DNA of 32,999 bases from Actinobacteria bacterium HGW-Actinobacteria-2 (GCA_002841335.1 PHEY01000006.1:1-32999), one strand, 5' to 3'; counted from the stretch's first letter, positions 24,702 through 32,149 are shown. A program made the numbers and translations. Notes: generated from the sequence alone by a model not told the origin.

Positions 24702-25889
24702 ATGAACCATCAACTCGTCCTCGGATTGGGCGGCTGTGTCGACTTCGAGCTCGACTGGGACGCTGACGTCCTGGCCGACCTCGCCCGCGAGCACCACATC
24801 GGGCTCGCCGATCTCGACATTGCCGTTCCGATCCAGGACGAGCGGTCGCTGGTGTGTTCACTGCTCGGATTCTTGGCGGCCGATCAAGGCGGGGAGCGCT
24901 TCGTCGGCTCCTCGGAGGTGGCCATCGCCTTCGCCGAACGCTTCCGCTACAAGGTCAGCCTGGGCGGTACCTGCGTTCGCGCGGCGATGGCCATCGCCAA
25001 GCTCGGGGTGCCCAGCTTGGTGCACCTGGTCAGCATCGACGACAACGTGCGTCGGCTGCTGCCGTCCAACGTCTCCTATCTGTGCAGTGCTGAGGCCGAC
25101 ACGCTCGATCCGCATGTGATCGTCCAGTTCCCCGCCGGGGCGAGTGTCGCGTTGGTCGACGGGGAGGTGCGGGCCACCCACCCGAATCGGATCATCTTCG
25201 TCAACGATCCGCCCAACCGCGATTTGGTGCTCAGCGACGACCTGCCCGAAGCCTTGGTGGACGCGCGCGCCTTCCTGCCGGCGGGCTTCAACGTGATGTC
25301 CGATGCCGGCCTGCTCCGTCAGCGGATCACCTTCCTGAACGCGGCCATGCGCAAGTTGCCCGACGAGGCGGTGGTCTTCTACGAGGACTCCGGCTTCCAT
25401 CAGCAGGAGCTGCGCGACATCGTCAGCCGCGAGTTCAGCGGACGCATCGACGTCCACAGCCTGAACGAGGACGAACTGCAGGCTTACCTCGGACGCCGAA
25501 TCGACCTTCTTGATGTGGCGCAGGTGAAGCAGGCCCTCGCCGATTTCTTCCACGGCTTCTCGATCGCGCCGACGGTGGTGGTGCACACCAAGTACTGGGC
25601 GCTGGCCTTCGGCAAGCAGCCGCGCCGCTACTGCGATGCGCTGGCCGCGGCCATCGACCTGGCCGGCGTGCGTTACTGGCGCGGTGACGATTTCACCGTC
25701 GACGATCTTGCAGCGGTGGCCGCACTCCCGGTGCGTCCGGACGGGCAGCGCTTCGCCGTGCAGGTCAGCGCCGAGCTCGCCGAGGCGGTGTGCTGCGTGC
25801 CCACCCGGCTGATCGAGACTGACACCCCCACCACGATCGGACTGGGGGATACCTTCGTCGGTGGCTTCCTGGCTGCGCTGATCGACTGA
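24702..25889 (+). CDS. ADP-dependent phosphofructokinase/glucokinase-family sugar kinase
   Basis: Predicted sugar or sugar-phosphate kinase of the ribokinase-like ADP-dependent family best known from archaea. In the 395-residue protein, SLGGTCVRAAMAIAKLG (about 86-102) matches the substrate-side glycine motif, SLNEDELQAYLG carries the metal-linked N-x-x-E (Asn255, Glu258), and TPTTIGLGDTFVGGF carries the catalytic GxGD (Asp383). The TxGLGDT form is the ADP-PFK/GK version rather than that of PfkB kinases. The protein is shorter than the archaeal enzymes (about 450 residues). The gene starts 14 bases after the aldolase and is followed three bases later by the mutarotase. The phosphate donor (ADP or ATP) and substrate need biochemical proof. 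Confidence 0.83.
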   Translation: MNHQLVLGLGGCVDFELDWDADVLADLAREHHIGLADLDIAVPIQDERSLVCSLLGFLAADQGGERFVGSSEVAIAFAERFRYKVSLGGTCVRAAMAIAKLGVPSLVHLVSIDDNVRRLLPSNVSYLCSAEADTLDPHVIVQFPAGASVALVDGEVRATHPNRIIFVNDPPNRDLVLSDDLPEALVDARAFLPAGFNVMSDAGLLRQRITFLNAAMRKLPDEAVVFYEDSGFHQQELRDIVSREFSGRIDVHSLNEDELQAYLGRRIDLLDVAQVKQALADFFHGFSIAPTVVVHTKYWALAFGKQPRRYCDALAAAIDLAGVRYWRGDDFTVDDLAAVAALPVRPDGQRFAVQVSAELAEAVCCVPTRLIETDTPTTIGLGDTFVGGFLAALID

Positions 25890-25892
25890 GCG

Positions 25893-26315
25893 ATGCTGAA
25901 GAACGTTCCGCCGCTACTCACCCCCGAGTTGCTGCACACCTTGGCCGAGATGGGTCATGGCGACCGGCTGGCGATCGTGGACCGCAACTATCCCTCCCGC
26001 AGCTCGGCGGCACGCGTCCATCACCTGGCCGGGGCTGACACCGCCACCGCCGCACAGGCGATCCTGGCGTTGTTCCCGGTGGACGATTTCGACGCTCCGG
26101 CAGCCTTCCGGATCACCCCGGTCGGCGACCGCGCCGTCCGCGAGTCACACGCCGAGTTCGCCGCAGAACTGGCCGCCGCAGAAGGCCGGACGATCGAGGT
26201 CGCTCCCGTGGAACGCCAAGACTTCTATGCTCTCGCCCGCCAGTGCTACGCCATCGTCCAGACCGGCGAGGAGCGGGGCTACTCCTGCTTCGTTCTGGTC
26301 AAGGGTGTGCTCTAG
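25893..26315 (+). CDS. RbsD/FucU-family sugar mutarotase
   Basis: Interconverts alpha and beta forms of a sugar so that the kinase or isomerase receives the right anomer. The 140-residue protein opens MLKNVPPLLTPELLHTLAEMGHGD, near-identical in pattern to fucose mutarotase, with conserved His22 in MGHGD, an RNYPS segment and a C-terminal FYALARQCYAIVQTGE and FVLVKGVL ending. Length matches FucU. It begins three bases after the kinase stop and ends the operon. FucU-type proteins act on fucose, ribose and related sugars, so this gene favours a free monosaccharide with an unusual pyranose/furanose balance as substrate of the pathway. Confidence 0.92.
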   Translation: MLKNVPPLLTPELLHTLAEMGHGDRLAIVDRNYPSRSSAARVHHLAGADTATAAQAILALFPVDDFDAPAAFRITPVGDRAVRESHAEFAAELAAAEGRTIEVAPVERQDFYALARQCYAIVQTGEERGYSCFVLVKGVL

Positions 26316-26567
26316 CCGACGAGCCGCGTGACGCTGTGGTTTCGACGCACGGCTGCGCCGCTGCTCAACCGGCGGTGGTGTTGGGTGGCCGCGTGGCTGG
26401 TTGAGGCTGTCGATACCTGGCGCCGCTGTGCGGTGGGGTGGTGATCGCGCCGCTGGTCGAGCTTGTGGAATCCGGCCGGCGCCTACCCGCGCTGCAGTGA
26501 GGGTGGGTCCCGCTTCGCCCGATGATGAATTACCGGAGCATGCGGCGGCCCAGTCAAGAGGTCTGCG
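26316..26567. other. Gene-free region with degenerate REP-like repeats
   Basis: No convincing gene lies between the mutarotase and the membrane protein (401 bases in all). Three degenerate copies of a GGTTGAGC-TGTCGAAACC element are visible: inverted at 26338-26370 (GGTTTCGAC ... GCTCAACC with an insert), and in direct orientation at 26399-26417 and 26455-26473. The rest of this part shows nothing recognisable; the 3' part holds the iron-box-like site listed separately. Confidence 0.5.
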
Positions 26568-26586
26568 TAAGGGTAGGCTTACCTAC
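26568..26586. promoter_or_regulatory. Possible DtxR/IdeR iron box
   Basis: TAAGGGTAGGCTTACCTAC matches the actinobacterial iron-box consensus TTAGGTTAGGCTAACCTAA at 15 of 19 positions, including the central TAGGCT and ACCTA. It lies 130 bases upstream of the small membrane protein gene. No other gene starts nearby, so that gene would be the target, if it is functional. Confidence 0.5.
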
Positions 26587-26716
26587 TTTTACTTAGTCTG
26601 AGCTGGGGTTGAGGCTGGATGTGGTGCTCGCTACTCACCCGACTACGCAATGTGCGAACAAAGGCGTATGCTGAATCCAGCGAATCATTGAAGATTCAAC
26701 AGAAAGAGGTATCCCC

Positions 26717-27316
26717 ATGAAGCGCAGTGCTCTCGACCGGCTCGCCGCCTGGGTGGGACTGGCCCTGGCCGTTGTCCTGCTTGTTGCCGGTGCGCTGCTT
26801 ACTGTGGCCAGTTCGTTCGTCAACGGACAGGTGGCCAGTCAGCTTTCCGCCCAGAAGATCACGATGCCGACCGCTGCGGCGTACGGCAAACTGGCCCCCG
26901 AAGACCAGGCCGCCCTGGCCCCCTATGCCGGTCAGGAGATGACCACCGGTGCTCAGGCTCAGGCCTTCGCCGACCACTACATCGCGGCGCACCTGAAGGC
27001 CCTGGGTGGCGGTCGCACCTACGAAGAGGTCAGCGGTGAGTACATCCAGCTGTCGAAGGATCCCAGCGCCGATCCGGCCAAGGTCAAGGAGCTCGGTGAC
27101 CTGCGCCAGACCATGTTCATGGGCGCCACCCTGCGCAGCATGCTGCTGACGGCCTACGCCTTCGGCACCATGGGCGTCATCGCCGGTATCGCCGCCATCG
27201 CCGCGTTCGCCGGTGCCGTGGTGCTGTTGCTGCTGAGCGTGCTGGGCTTCCGCCACGCCAAGGTCGCCAGCGGTGATGTGCTGGTCAGCCCGGCCGATGG
27301 AGCCAAGACCGAATAG
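26717..27316 (+). CDS. Membrane protein of unknown function
   Basis: Not recognised as any known family. The 199-residue protein has a positively charged start (MKRSALDR), a hydrophobic segment at about residues 11-33, an extracytoplasmic-looking middle of about 110 residues rich in Ala, Gln, Lys and Asp, and a second hydrophobic segment at about 150-182 (GTMGVIAGIAAIAAFAGAVV and LLLLSVLGF), then a short charged tail. The middle contains PEDQAALAPYAGQEMTTGAQAQAFADHYIAAHL, which may be helical. The gene starts at 26717 behind AAGAGG and has its own control region and a strong terminator, so it is a single-gene unit. A TTGAA-GA-TTCAA repeat (26688-26699) lies just before the ribosome site. Confidence 0.8.
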   Translation: MKRSALDRLAAWVGLALAVVLLVAGALLTVASSFVNGQVASQLSAQKITMPTAAAYGKLAPEDQAALAPYAGQEMTTGAQAQAFADHYIAAHLKALGGGRTYEEVSGEYIQLSKDPSADPAKVKELGDLRQTMFMGATLRSMLLTAYAFGTMGVIAGIAAIAAFAGAVVLLLLSVLGFRHAKVASGDVLVSPADGAKTE

Positions 27317-27329
27317 TCGCGGTTGAGGG

Positions 27330-27371
27330 ACGGGGTCCCACTGGCATCGGCCAGTGGGACCCCGTTTCGTT
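27330..27371 (+). terminator. Rho-independent terminator after the membrane protein gene
   Basis: A perfect 16-base stem (27330-27345 with 27350-27365) closes a four-base ATCG loop and is followed by TTTCGTTT. It lies 13 bases after the stop codon and 17 bases before the end of the convergent reductase gene, so it could serve both directions, though the T-tract favours the plus strand. Confidence 0.9.
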
Positions 27372-27388
27372 TGCGTCCGCTCGAATGG

Positions 27389-27964
27389 TCAGGCGATGGT
27401 GAAGCCGCCGGTCCAGCCGATCTTCTCGCCGATCGCCAGGGTCAGCTGCAGGAAGCCGATGGCCTCGAGCTCGTGGGCCCGGGCGAGCGAACCGGCATCG
27501 ATGGCCTCGACTCCGCCGGCCTGGACGGCGTCGGTCAGCACCTTTTTGGCGGCGGCGTCGTCACCGGCGACCAGCACGGTCGTCTTGGCTCCGTTGGCAG
27601 ACTTGCCGACCAGGGTGGCGGCGAAGTTGGTGTTGAAGGCCTTGAGCACCTTCGCGCCCGGAAGGGCGGCGGCGAGTTCGGCGGCGGCGGAGCTGCCGAC
27701 GGGGACCACCAAGGAGTCGAAGGTCTCGAAGTTCAGCGGGTTGGTGATGTCGACCACGGTCTTGCCGTCGAAAGCGCCGGGGTAGGCCGAAATGATGGCG
27801 GCGATCGCGGGGTAGGGCACGGCCAGGACGACGACGTCGCCGTCGAGCGGCTTGGTGCCGATGTCGCTGTGGGAGATGTGGGTGACGGTGTTGCCACCGT
27901 CGGCGAGCAGGCCGCCGATGGCGGTGCCCATGTTGCCGGTGCCGATGATGGTGAAGCTGGTCAT
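27389..27964 (-). CDS. F420-dependent NADP reductase-like NAD(P)-binding protein
   Basis: Predicted NADP-binding oxidoreductase of the NADPH:F420 oxidoreductase-like superfamily. The 191-residue protein opens MTSFTIIGTGNMGTAIGGLL, a Rossmann motif with GxGxxG, and has DVVVLAVPYPAI, VVDITNPLNF and KAFNTNFAATL segments typical of this family. It is compact and single-domain. The start at 27964 follows GGAAGG. It is divergent from a MarR regulator with two matching operators between them, so its expression probably responds to the MarR ligand, often a phenolic compound or an oxidant. The true redox partner (F420, flavin or other) is not determinable here. Confidence 0.85.
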   Translation of the reverse strand: MTSFTIIGTGNMGTAIGGLLADGGNTVTHISHSDIGTKPLDGDVVVLAVPYPAIAAIISAYPGAFDGKTVVDITNPLNFETFDSLVVPVGSSAAAELAAALPGAKVLKAFNTNFAATLVGKSANGAKTTVLVAGDDAAAKKVLTDAVQAGGVEAIDAGSLARAHELEAIGFLQLTLAIGEKIGWTGGFTIA

Positions 27965-27986
27965 GGTGAAGCCTTCCGTGGATTTG

Positions 27987-28000
27987 GTTGTATCTACAAC
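27987..28000. promoter_or_regulatory. MarR operator, copy 1
   Basis: GTTGTA-TC-TACAAC is a perfect inverted repeat 23 bases upstream of the reductase start codon. A near copy lies 34 bases away (centre to centre), with the same two-base TC centre. Confidence 0.7.
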
Positions 28001-28019
28001 TAACAACCTAGCCCAGAAT

Positions 28020-28035
28020 GGTTGCATCTACAACC
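28020..28035. promoter_or_regulatory. MarR operator, copy 2
   Basis: GGTTGCA-TC-TACAACC matches copy 1 except at one position and extends one base further on each side. It lies over the presumed -35 area of the marR-like gene, 19 bases before its start codon, in keeping with autorepression. Confidence 0.7.
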
Positions 28036-28041
28036 ATCTGC

Positions 28042-28047
28042 TAGAAT
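28042..28047 (+). promoter_or_regulatory. -10 box of a probable leaderless marR-like transcript
   Basis: TAGAAT ends seven bases before the ATG at 28054, so transcription should start at or beside the start codon. No ribosome-binding sequence is present between them. Leaderless mRNAs are common in actinobacteria. Confidence 0.5.
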
Positions 28048-28053
28048 CTACGC

Positions 28054-28617
28054 ATGCCAGAGGTCGTCCTGACTCAGCCGGAGCGCATCGCCGTCGCCCG
28101 GCTGCAAGCCATGCTCGAACTCCTTCCCACCGCCCTCGACCGTGAACTGGCCCCGGCAGGGCTGACCTCCTTCGAGTTCACCCTCCTCGAAGCGCTCGCC
28201 GAAGCCGACGGTCACCGGATGCGGCTCTCGGCCCTGGCCACGCGGACGAACGCCACCCTTGCCCGGCTGTCCCGGGTGGTGACCTCCCTGGAGCGCAAGG
28301 GGCTGGTGGAGCGCGCAGCCTGTGCCGCCGACGCCAGGGCCACCAATGCGGTGCTGACCGACGCCGGCCTGGACACCTACCGCGAGAGCCGCCGACTGCA
28401 CGCCGACGCCGTCCGGACGCTGATCCTGGACGGCCTGGGCGGCGGCGATGTGGATGAGCTCGCTCGGCTGACCTTCGCGGTGCTCACCCGGCTGGATCCA
28501 CACGCTCGATTCGGCGTCACCGCCGACGGCCAGTCGTGCGGCGCCGACCCTGGTGTCAACAGTCCCGAGGTGGGTCCCTGTGCGGCCGATCCGGTTGTGT
28601 CCGCGGCAGCCGGCTGA
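28054..28617 (+). CDS. MarR-family transcriptional regulator
   Basis: Winged-helix repressor of 187 residues. The conserved core is EFTLLEALAEADGHRMRLSALATRTNATLARLSRVVTSLERKGLVERAACAADARATNAVLTDAGLDTY (in pieces, residues about 41-110), with the recognition helix around NATLARLSRVVTSLE and the wing after it. The C-terminal 35 residues are Ala/Gly/Pro-rich and probably disordered; family members usually end near residue 150. The gene is divergent from the F420-reductase-like gene, and both promoters share the operator pair, so it most likely represses both. Confidence 0.92.
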   Translation: MPEVVLTQPERIAVARLQAMLELLPTALDRELAPAGLTSFEFTLLEALAEADGHRMRLSALATRTNATLARLSRVVTSLERKGLVERAACAADARATNAVLTDAGLDTYRESRRLHADAVRTLILDGLGGGDVDELARLTFAVLTRLDPHARFGVTADGQSCGADPGVNSPEVGPCAADPVVSAAAG

Positions 28618-28710
28618 GGAATCCTGGGGGTGGGCCAATTGCGCATCAACAAGGAGCAGGGCCGCCGGGGGCGCTCCATTCTTGGCCGCCGTTCATTCCA
28701 CGTTCAGACA

Positions 28711-28727
28711 CGCCAGGTAATCTGGCG
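28711..28727. promoter_or_regulatory. Promoter region of the L,D-transpeptidase gene with inverted repeat
   Basis: CGCCAG-GTAAT-CTGGCG is a perfect 6-base inverted repeat containing a TAATCT -10-like box (28718-28723). It lies about 65 bases before the start codon. A good -35 match is not visible (TTCCAC at 16 bases is the best). It may be an operator over the -10. Confidence 0.35.
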
Positions 28728-28788
28728 GCCGTCCGCCCTTTCGGGAAGGACTGTGATTTTCAGCCGTTCCGTGTCGGGAGAGGGATCG

Positions 28789-29808
28789 ATGGACGCAGTT
28801 GCACGCCGCGCCCGTGGTCGCGCATTGAGCATGGGTGCCGTGGGCATCATCGCGCTCGGGCTTGTGCTTTCCGGGTGCGCGAAGACCACCACCTCGGCAT
28901 TCGGATCCGAACCCAGCCCGCAGACGAGCACCGCTGCGCCAGTGGTGACGCCGGCGACCGTGCCGTCGACCACCCCGTCCGCTGCACCTACGGCCACGCC
29001 GACGCCGGTGGACCCGTTCGAGACCCTGAGTGCGGCGACCAAGAAGGAGTTCAAGGGGTGCCTGACCAAGGTCATCGGCCCCGGCTCCAGCGGCAAATGC
29101 GCCGCTCTGGTGATCAAGAAGCTGAAGGCCGCCGGCTTCTATCCGTGGGGCAAGGCCAGCTCGATCAACGTCGCCGGCGCGAACGCGATCCTGAACTACC
29201 AGCGCTCCCGGGGCATCAAGGGCACCGCCTTCACCGACAAGGCCACCTGGGTCGCCCTGGCTACCAAGGCCCCGTCCGTACCGCAGACCTTGCCGCAGAA
29301 GTGCACCACCACCAAGGGTGTCATCCTGTGCGTTGACCAGGCCCACCGCAAGCTGTTCTGGATCAAGAACGGCACCGTGGTCAAGACGTTCAAGGTGCGC
29401 GTCGGGGGTTGGGCGTACCTGAAGAAGAAGGACGCCAAGAAGGGCGAATGGCGGGTGTTCGGCACTGCCAACGGCACCTGGAAGGTCTTCAACAAGCAGG
29501 TGGATCCGTACTCGGAGAACTACGGCTACGGCGCGATGCCGTACTCCACGATGTTCCACGCCGACATGTATGTGCACTACTCGCCGGGCTTCCACTCGGT
29601 CGGCTACCGGCAGTCCAGTCACGGCTGCGTGAACATCGGCCAGCTCAGCGAAGCCAAGTGGATCTTCAAGAACACCCCGATCGGGACGCCGGTCTACATC
29701 TACTCGCCGAAGGCGCCGCCGGTCACCACTCCGCCGCCGAGCACCAGCCCGACTCCGGGAGCGTCGTCCAGCGCCGTTCCCACGCCGAGCCAGTCGCCGA
29801 CCTCCTGA
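28789..29808 (+). CDS. Lipoprotein L,D-transpeptidase (YkuD domain)
   Basis: Cell-wall enzyme that makes 3-3 crosslinks or attaches proteins to peptidoglycan, exported and lipid-anchored. The 339-residue precursor has a signal with lipobox VLSGC (Cys30), a Ser/Thr/Pro-rich linker to about residue 75, a peptidoglycan-binding-like domain (about 85-158, with LNYQRSRGIKGTAFTDKATW), and the YkuD domain from about 178, with the catalytic HxxGYRQSSHGCVN segment (His278, Cys280). A second Pro/Ser/Thr tail of about 28 residues follows. The ATG at 28789 has GGGAGAGGG upstream; longer readings lack a signal peptide. It is a single-gene unit between marR-like and serB. Confidence 0.92.
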   Translation: MDAVARRARGRALSMGAVGIIALGLVLSGCAKTTTSAFGSEPSPQTSTAAPVVTPATVPSTTPSAAPTATPTPVDPFETLSAATKKEFKGCLTKVIGPGSSGKCAALVIKKLKAAGFYPWGKASSINVAGANAILNYQRSRGIKGTAFTDKATWVALATKAPSVPQTLPQKCTTTKGVILCVDQAHRKLFWIKNGTVVKTFKVRVGGWAYLKKKDAKKGEWRVFGTANGTWKVFNKQVDPYSENYGYGAMPYSTMFHADMYVHYSPGFHSVGYRQSSHGCVNIGQLSEAKWIFKNTPIGTPVYIYSPKAPPVTTPPPSTSPTPGASSSAVPTPSQSPTS

Positions 29809-29843
29809 TTCGGGCGGCGACGGACGGCGCGCTGCGGCCGTGA

Positions 29844-29849
29844 CACAAT
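29844..29849 (+). promoter_or_regulatory. Possible -10 box for serB
   Basis: CACAAT ends six bases before the serB start codon at 29856. No ribosome-binding sequence is seen in front of serB, so a leaderless message is plausible. No clear -35 is present. Confidence 0.35.
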
Positions 29850-29855
29850 CGGCCC

Positions 29856-31061
29856 ATGTCTGAGTCTGTGCGCTCGCTGGCGGCAACGATCACCGGCAGC
29901 GATGCGCCTGGCCTGTTGACCCGCTTGATGGCCTCGATCGCCTCGCTGGATGCCGAGATCCTCGACCTCGAGCAGACCGTCGTTCGTGGTCAGCTCAGCA
30001 TCGGCGTGCTGCTGGGAGTGACCGGCGACGGCGTGGAGGAACTTGAGGACCGCCTGGCCGGCGCCTGCGCCCGACTCGGCCTCACCGTGGCGATGGCCGA
30101 GGGTATCGGCGACAACCCGCCCCGCCACAACCGCGCGATCGTGACCATCCTGGGACGTCCGCTGCTGACCAATCACGTGGCGGTCACCACGGCGGTCATC
30201 GCCGAGAACGGCGGCAACATCGACCGAAGTCGCCGATTGTCCCGGACGCCGCTGACGAGCCTGGAGTTCTGGGTGTCCGGCGCGGACCCGGCGGTGTTGC
30301 GTCCCGCCTTGGCCACCGCGGCAGTCTCTGCCGGTTTCGATGTCTCGGTGTCGCCGGCGGGTCTGGCCCGCCAGGGTCGGCGACTGGTGGTGATGGACGT
30401 CGACTCCACCTTGATCCAGGACGAAGTGATCGAGTTGTTGGCCGAGCATGCGGGTTGCGCCGAGCAGGTGCGTGAAGTGACCGAGCGCGCGATGCGTGGC
30501 GAACTCGACTTCGCCGAGAGCCTGGCCGAGCGCGTCCAGTTACTGGCCGGACTTCCGGTGAGCGTGCTCGATGAGGTGCGCGCGGCCGTCCGACTCACCC
30601 CCGGTGCGCGCACGCTGGTGGCAACCCTGCGTGATCTGGGCCTGTCCATCGGTGTGGTCTCCGGCGGCTTCATCGAGGTCGTCGGCCCGTTGGCCGCGCA
30701 ACTGGGCATCACCTACGCCGCCGCCAACAGCCTGGAGGTCGTCGACGGGCACCTGACCGGACGGGTGGCCGGTGCGGTGGTCGATCGGGCGACCAAGGCG
30801 GCCAAGCTCCGCGAGTGGGCCGCTGCCGAGCACCTTCCGCTGTCTCGCACCATCGCCATCGGTGATGGTGCCAACGACTTGGACATGCTGGCCGCCGCTG
30901 GTCTGGGCATTGCGTTCAACGCCAAGCCGACCGTGCGCGCCTCGGCCGACACCGCGCTCAATCTGCCCTACCTGGACGCGGTGCTCTTCCTGCTCGGGCT
31001 CTCCCGTGAAGAGGTTGAGGACGCCGCCGCTGCGCGTGACAGCCGCGCGGCGAGCGAATGA
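29856..31061 (+). CDS. serB: Phosphoserine phosphatase SerB with two ACT domains
   Basis: Last step of serine synthesis: removes phosphate from L-phosphoserine. The 401-residue protein has two N-terminal ACT-type domains (about 8-80 and 94-165), which bind amino acids in actinobacterial SerB proteins, then a HAD phosphatase domain: VVMDVDSTLIQDEVIELLAE (nucleophile Asp181, acid/base Asp183), VVSGGFIEVV, and GDGANDLDMLAAAGLGIAFNAKP. Length matches actinobacterial SerB2. It ends three bases before the stop of the convergent LacI-type gene. This gene is core metabolism and is unrelated to the catabolic loci on either side. Confidence 0.96.
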   Translation: MSESVRSLAATITGSDAPGLLTRLMASIASLDAEILDLEQTVVRGQLSIGVLLGVTGDGVEELEDRLAGACARLGLTVAMAEGIGDNPPRHNRAIVTILGRPLLTNHVAVTTAVIAENGGNIDRSRRLSRTPLTSLEFWVSGADPAVLRPALATAAVSAGFDVSVSPAGLARQGRRLVVMDVDSTLIQDEVIELLAEHAGCAEQVREVTERAMRGELDFAESLAERVQLLAGLPVSVLDEVRAAVRLTPGARTLVATLRDLGLSIGVVSGGFIEVVGPLAAQLGITYAAANSLEVVDGHLTGRVAGAVVDRATKAAKLREWAAAEHLPLSRTIAIGDGANDLDMLAAAGLGIAFNAKPTVRASADTALNLPYLDAVLFLLGLSREEVEDAAAARDSRAASE

Positions 31062-31064
31062 GAG

Positions 31065-32138
31065 TCAGCGCGTTGAGCGCGGCTCGATCGGTGGCGCCAC
31101 ACTGAGTCGGCGCGACAAGGTGGGGTGAATGATCTTGCGCCCAGTCGTCTGGGATCCGCCGCGCACGACCGCGGCCGCAGCCAACGCGGCTTCGAAGCCC
31201 ACGGTGTACATCGGCAACTTCACCGAGGTCAGTGGCGGAGTGGTGGCCTGGGCGATTTCGATGTCGTCGTATCCGATCAGCGAGAAGTCCCGAGGCACCT
31301 CCAGGCCGCGCACCGCGGCGGCCTGCAGCATTCCGGCCGCGACGTAGTCGTCGGCGGCGAGCCAGGCGGTGGGGAACGGCTGATCCGGCTTGCGCTGGTC
31401 GAGGTAGTCACCGAAGGCGCGGGCGCCGGACTCGATGGAGTACTCACTGTGAATCACATCGGAGCCCCGCACCTGCAGGCCGTTCTCCGCGCACCGGCGA
31501 TAGAAGGCGGCCAGTCGGGCGCTCGCGTCCCGATGTCCGCGCGGGCCGGTGACGTAGCCGACGAGCTGATGGCCATAGTGGGCGAACTCGTCGACGGCCA
31601 AGGAGACGCCGAGTACCTCGTCGATGGCCACCACATTTCGGGCCAGCGAGCCCGGATCGTTGATCACGACCAGGGGGATGTCCTGGGATTGGAGCTCGAT
31701 GATGTGCGCCGGCGCCTCCCACTGGTTGAGCAGGATCAAGGCACCGAAGGCCCGCGCCCGGAACTCGGCGGCGAGCCGGGCGCCCGCGTCGGTGGATTCG
31801 GCGCGCATGAACTGAATCGACAGGTGCAGTCGTGACTGGCTGGCGCCCTCCAGGGCTCCGCGGACGAGGGGGTAGAAGAAGGACGCTTCGCTGTACTCCA
31901 CCGAGGTCGGCGAGGTGAGTACGCGCAGGGCGATCTCGTTGACCTGTCCGGTCCGCAGGAGCTGGGCACTGGCGCGCGGGACGTACCGTAGCGCTGCGGC
32001 CGCGTCCATCACACGGGCGCGAGTGGCGGCCGCGACGGCGCCTCCGTTGAGGGCCTGGGAGGCGGTCGAAATCGATACGCCTGCGCGGATCGCCACGTCC
32101 GCCAGTCGCACGGTGGCGGTAGTTCTGCGGGGTGTCAC
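31065..32138 (-). CDS. LacI-family transcriptional regulator
   Basis: Sugar-responsive repressor. The 357-residue protein has the LacI helix-turn-helix VRLADVAIRAGVSISTASQALNGG with ATRARVMDAAAALRYVPRASAQLLRTG hinge (about residues 10-65), then a periplasmic-binding-fold sensor with LPMYTVGFEAA near the end. The start is GTG 32138 behind AGAAGGAGC. It is divergent from a sugar-binding lipoprotein gene with a 188-base shared control region holding CG-centred palindromes, so it most likely represses that operon and itself. Confidence 0.93.
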   Translation of the reverse strand: MTPRRTTATVRLADVAIRAGVSISTASQALNGGAVAAATRARVMDAAAALRYVPRASAQLLRTGQVNEIALRVLTSPTSVEYSEASFFYPLVRGALEGASQSRLHLSIQFMRAESTDAGARLAAEFRARAFGALILLNQWEAPAHIIELQSQDIPLVVINDPGSLARNVVAIDEVLGVSLAVDEFAHYGHQLVGYVTGPRGHRDASARLAAFYRRCAENGLQVRGSDVIHSEYSIESGARAFGDYLDQRKPDQPFPTAWLAADDYVAAGMLQAAAVRGLEVPRDFSLIGYDDIEIAQATTPPLTSVKLPMYTVGFEAALAAAAVVRGGSQTTGRKIIHPTLSRRLSVAPPIEPRSTR

Positions 32139-32149
32139 TACGCTCCTTC

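Noticed and set aside
18299-26315. Sulfoquinovose (sulfoglycolysis) locus
   Set aside because: Isomerase, kinase and aldolase order is reminiscent, but there is no sulfoquinovosidase, sulfolactaldehyde reductase/dehydrogenase or sulfonate exporter, and the kinase family differs.
26401-26601. Small open frame of 66 codons in the intergenic region
   Set aside because: It covers the repeats and the iron-box-like site, has no ribosome site and no recognisable features.
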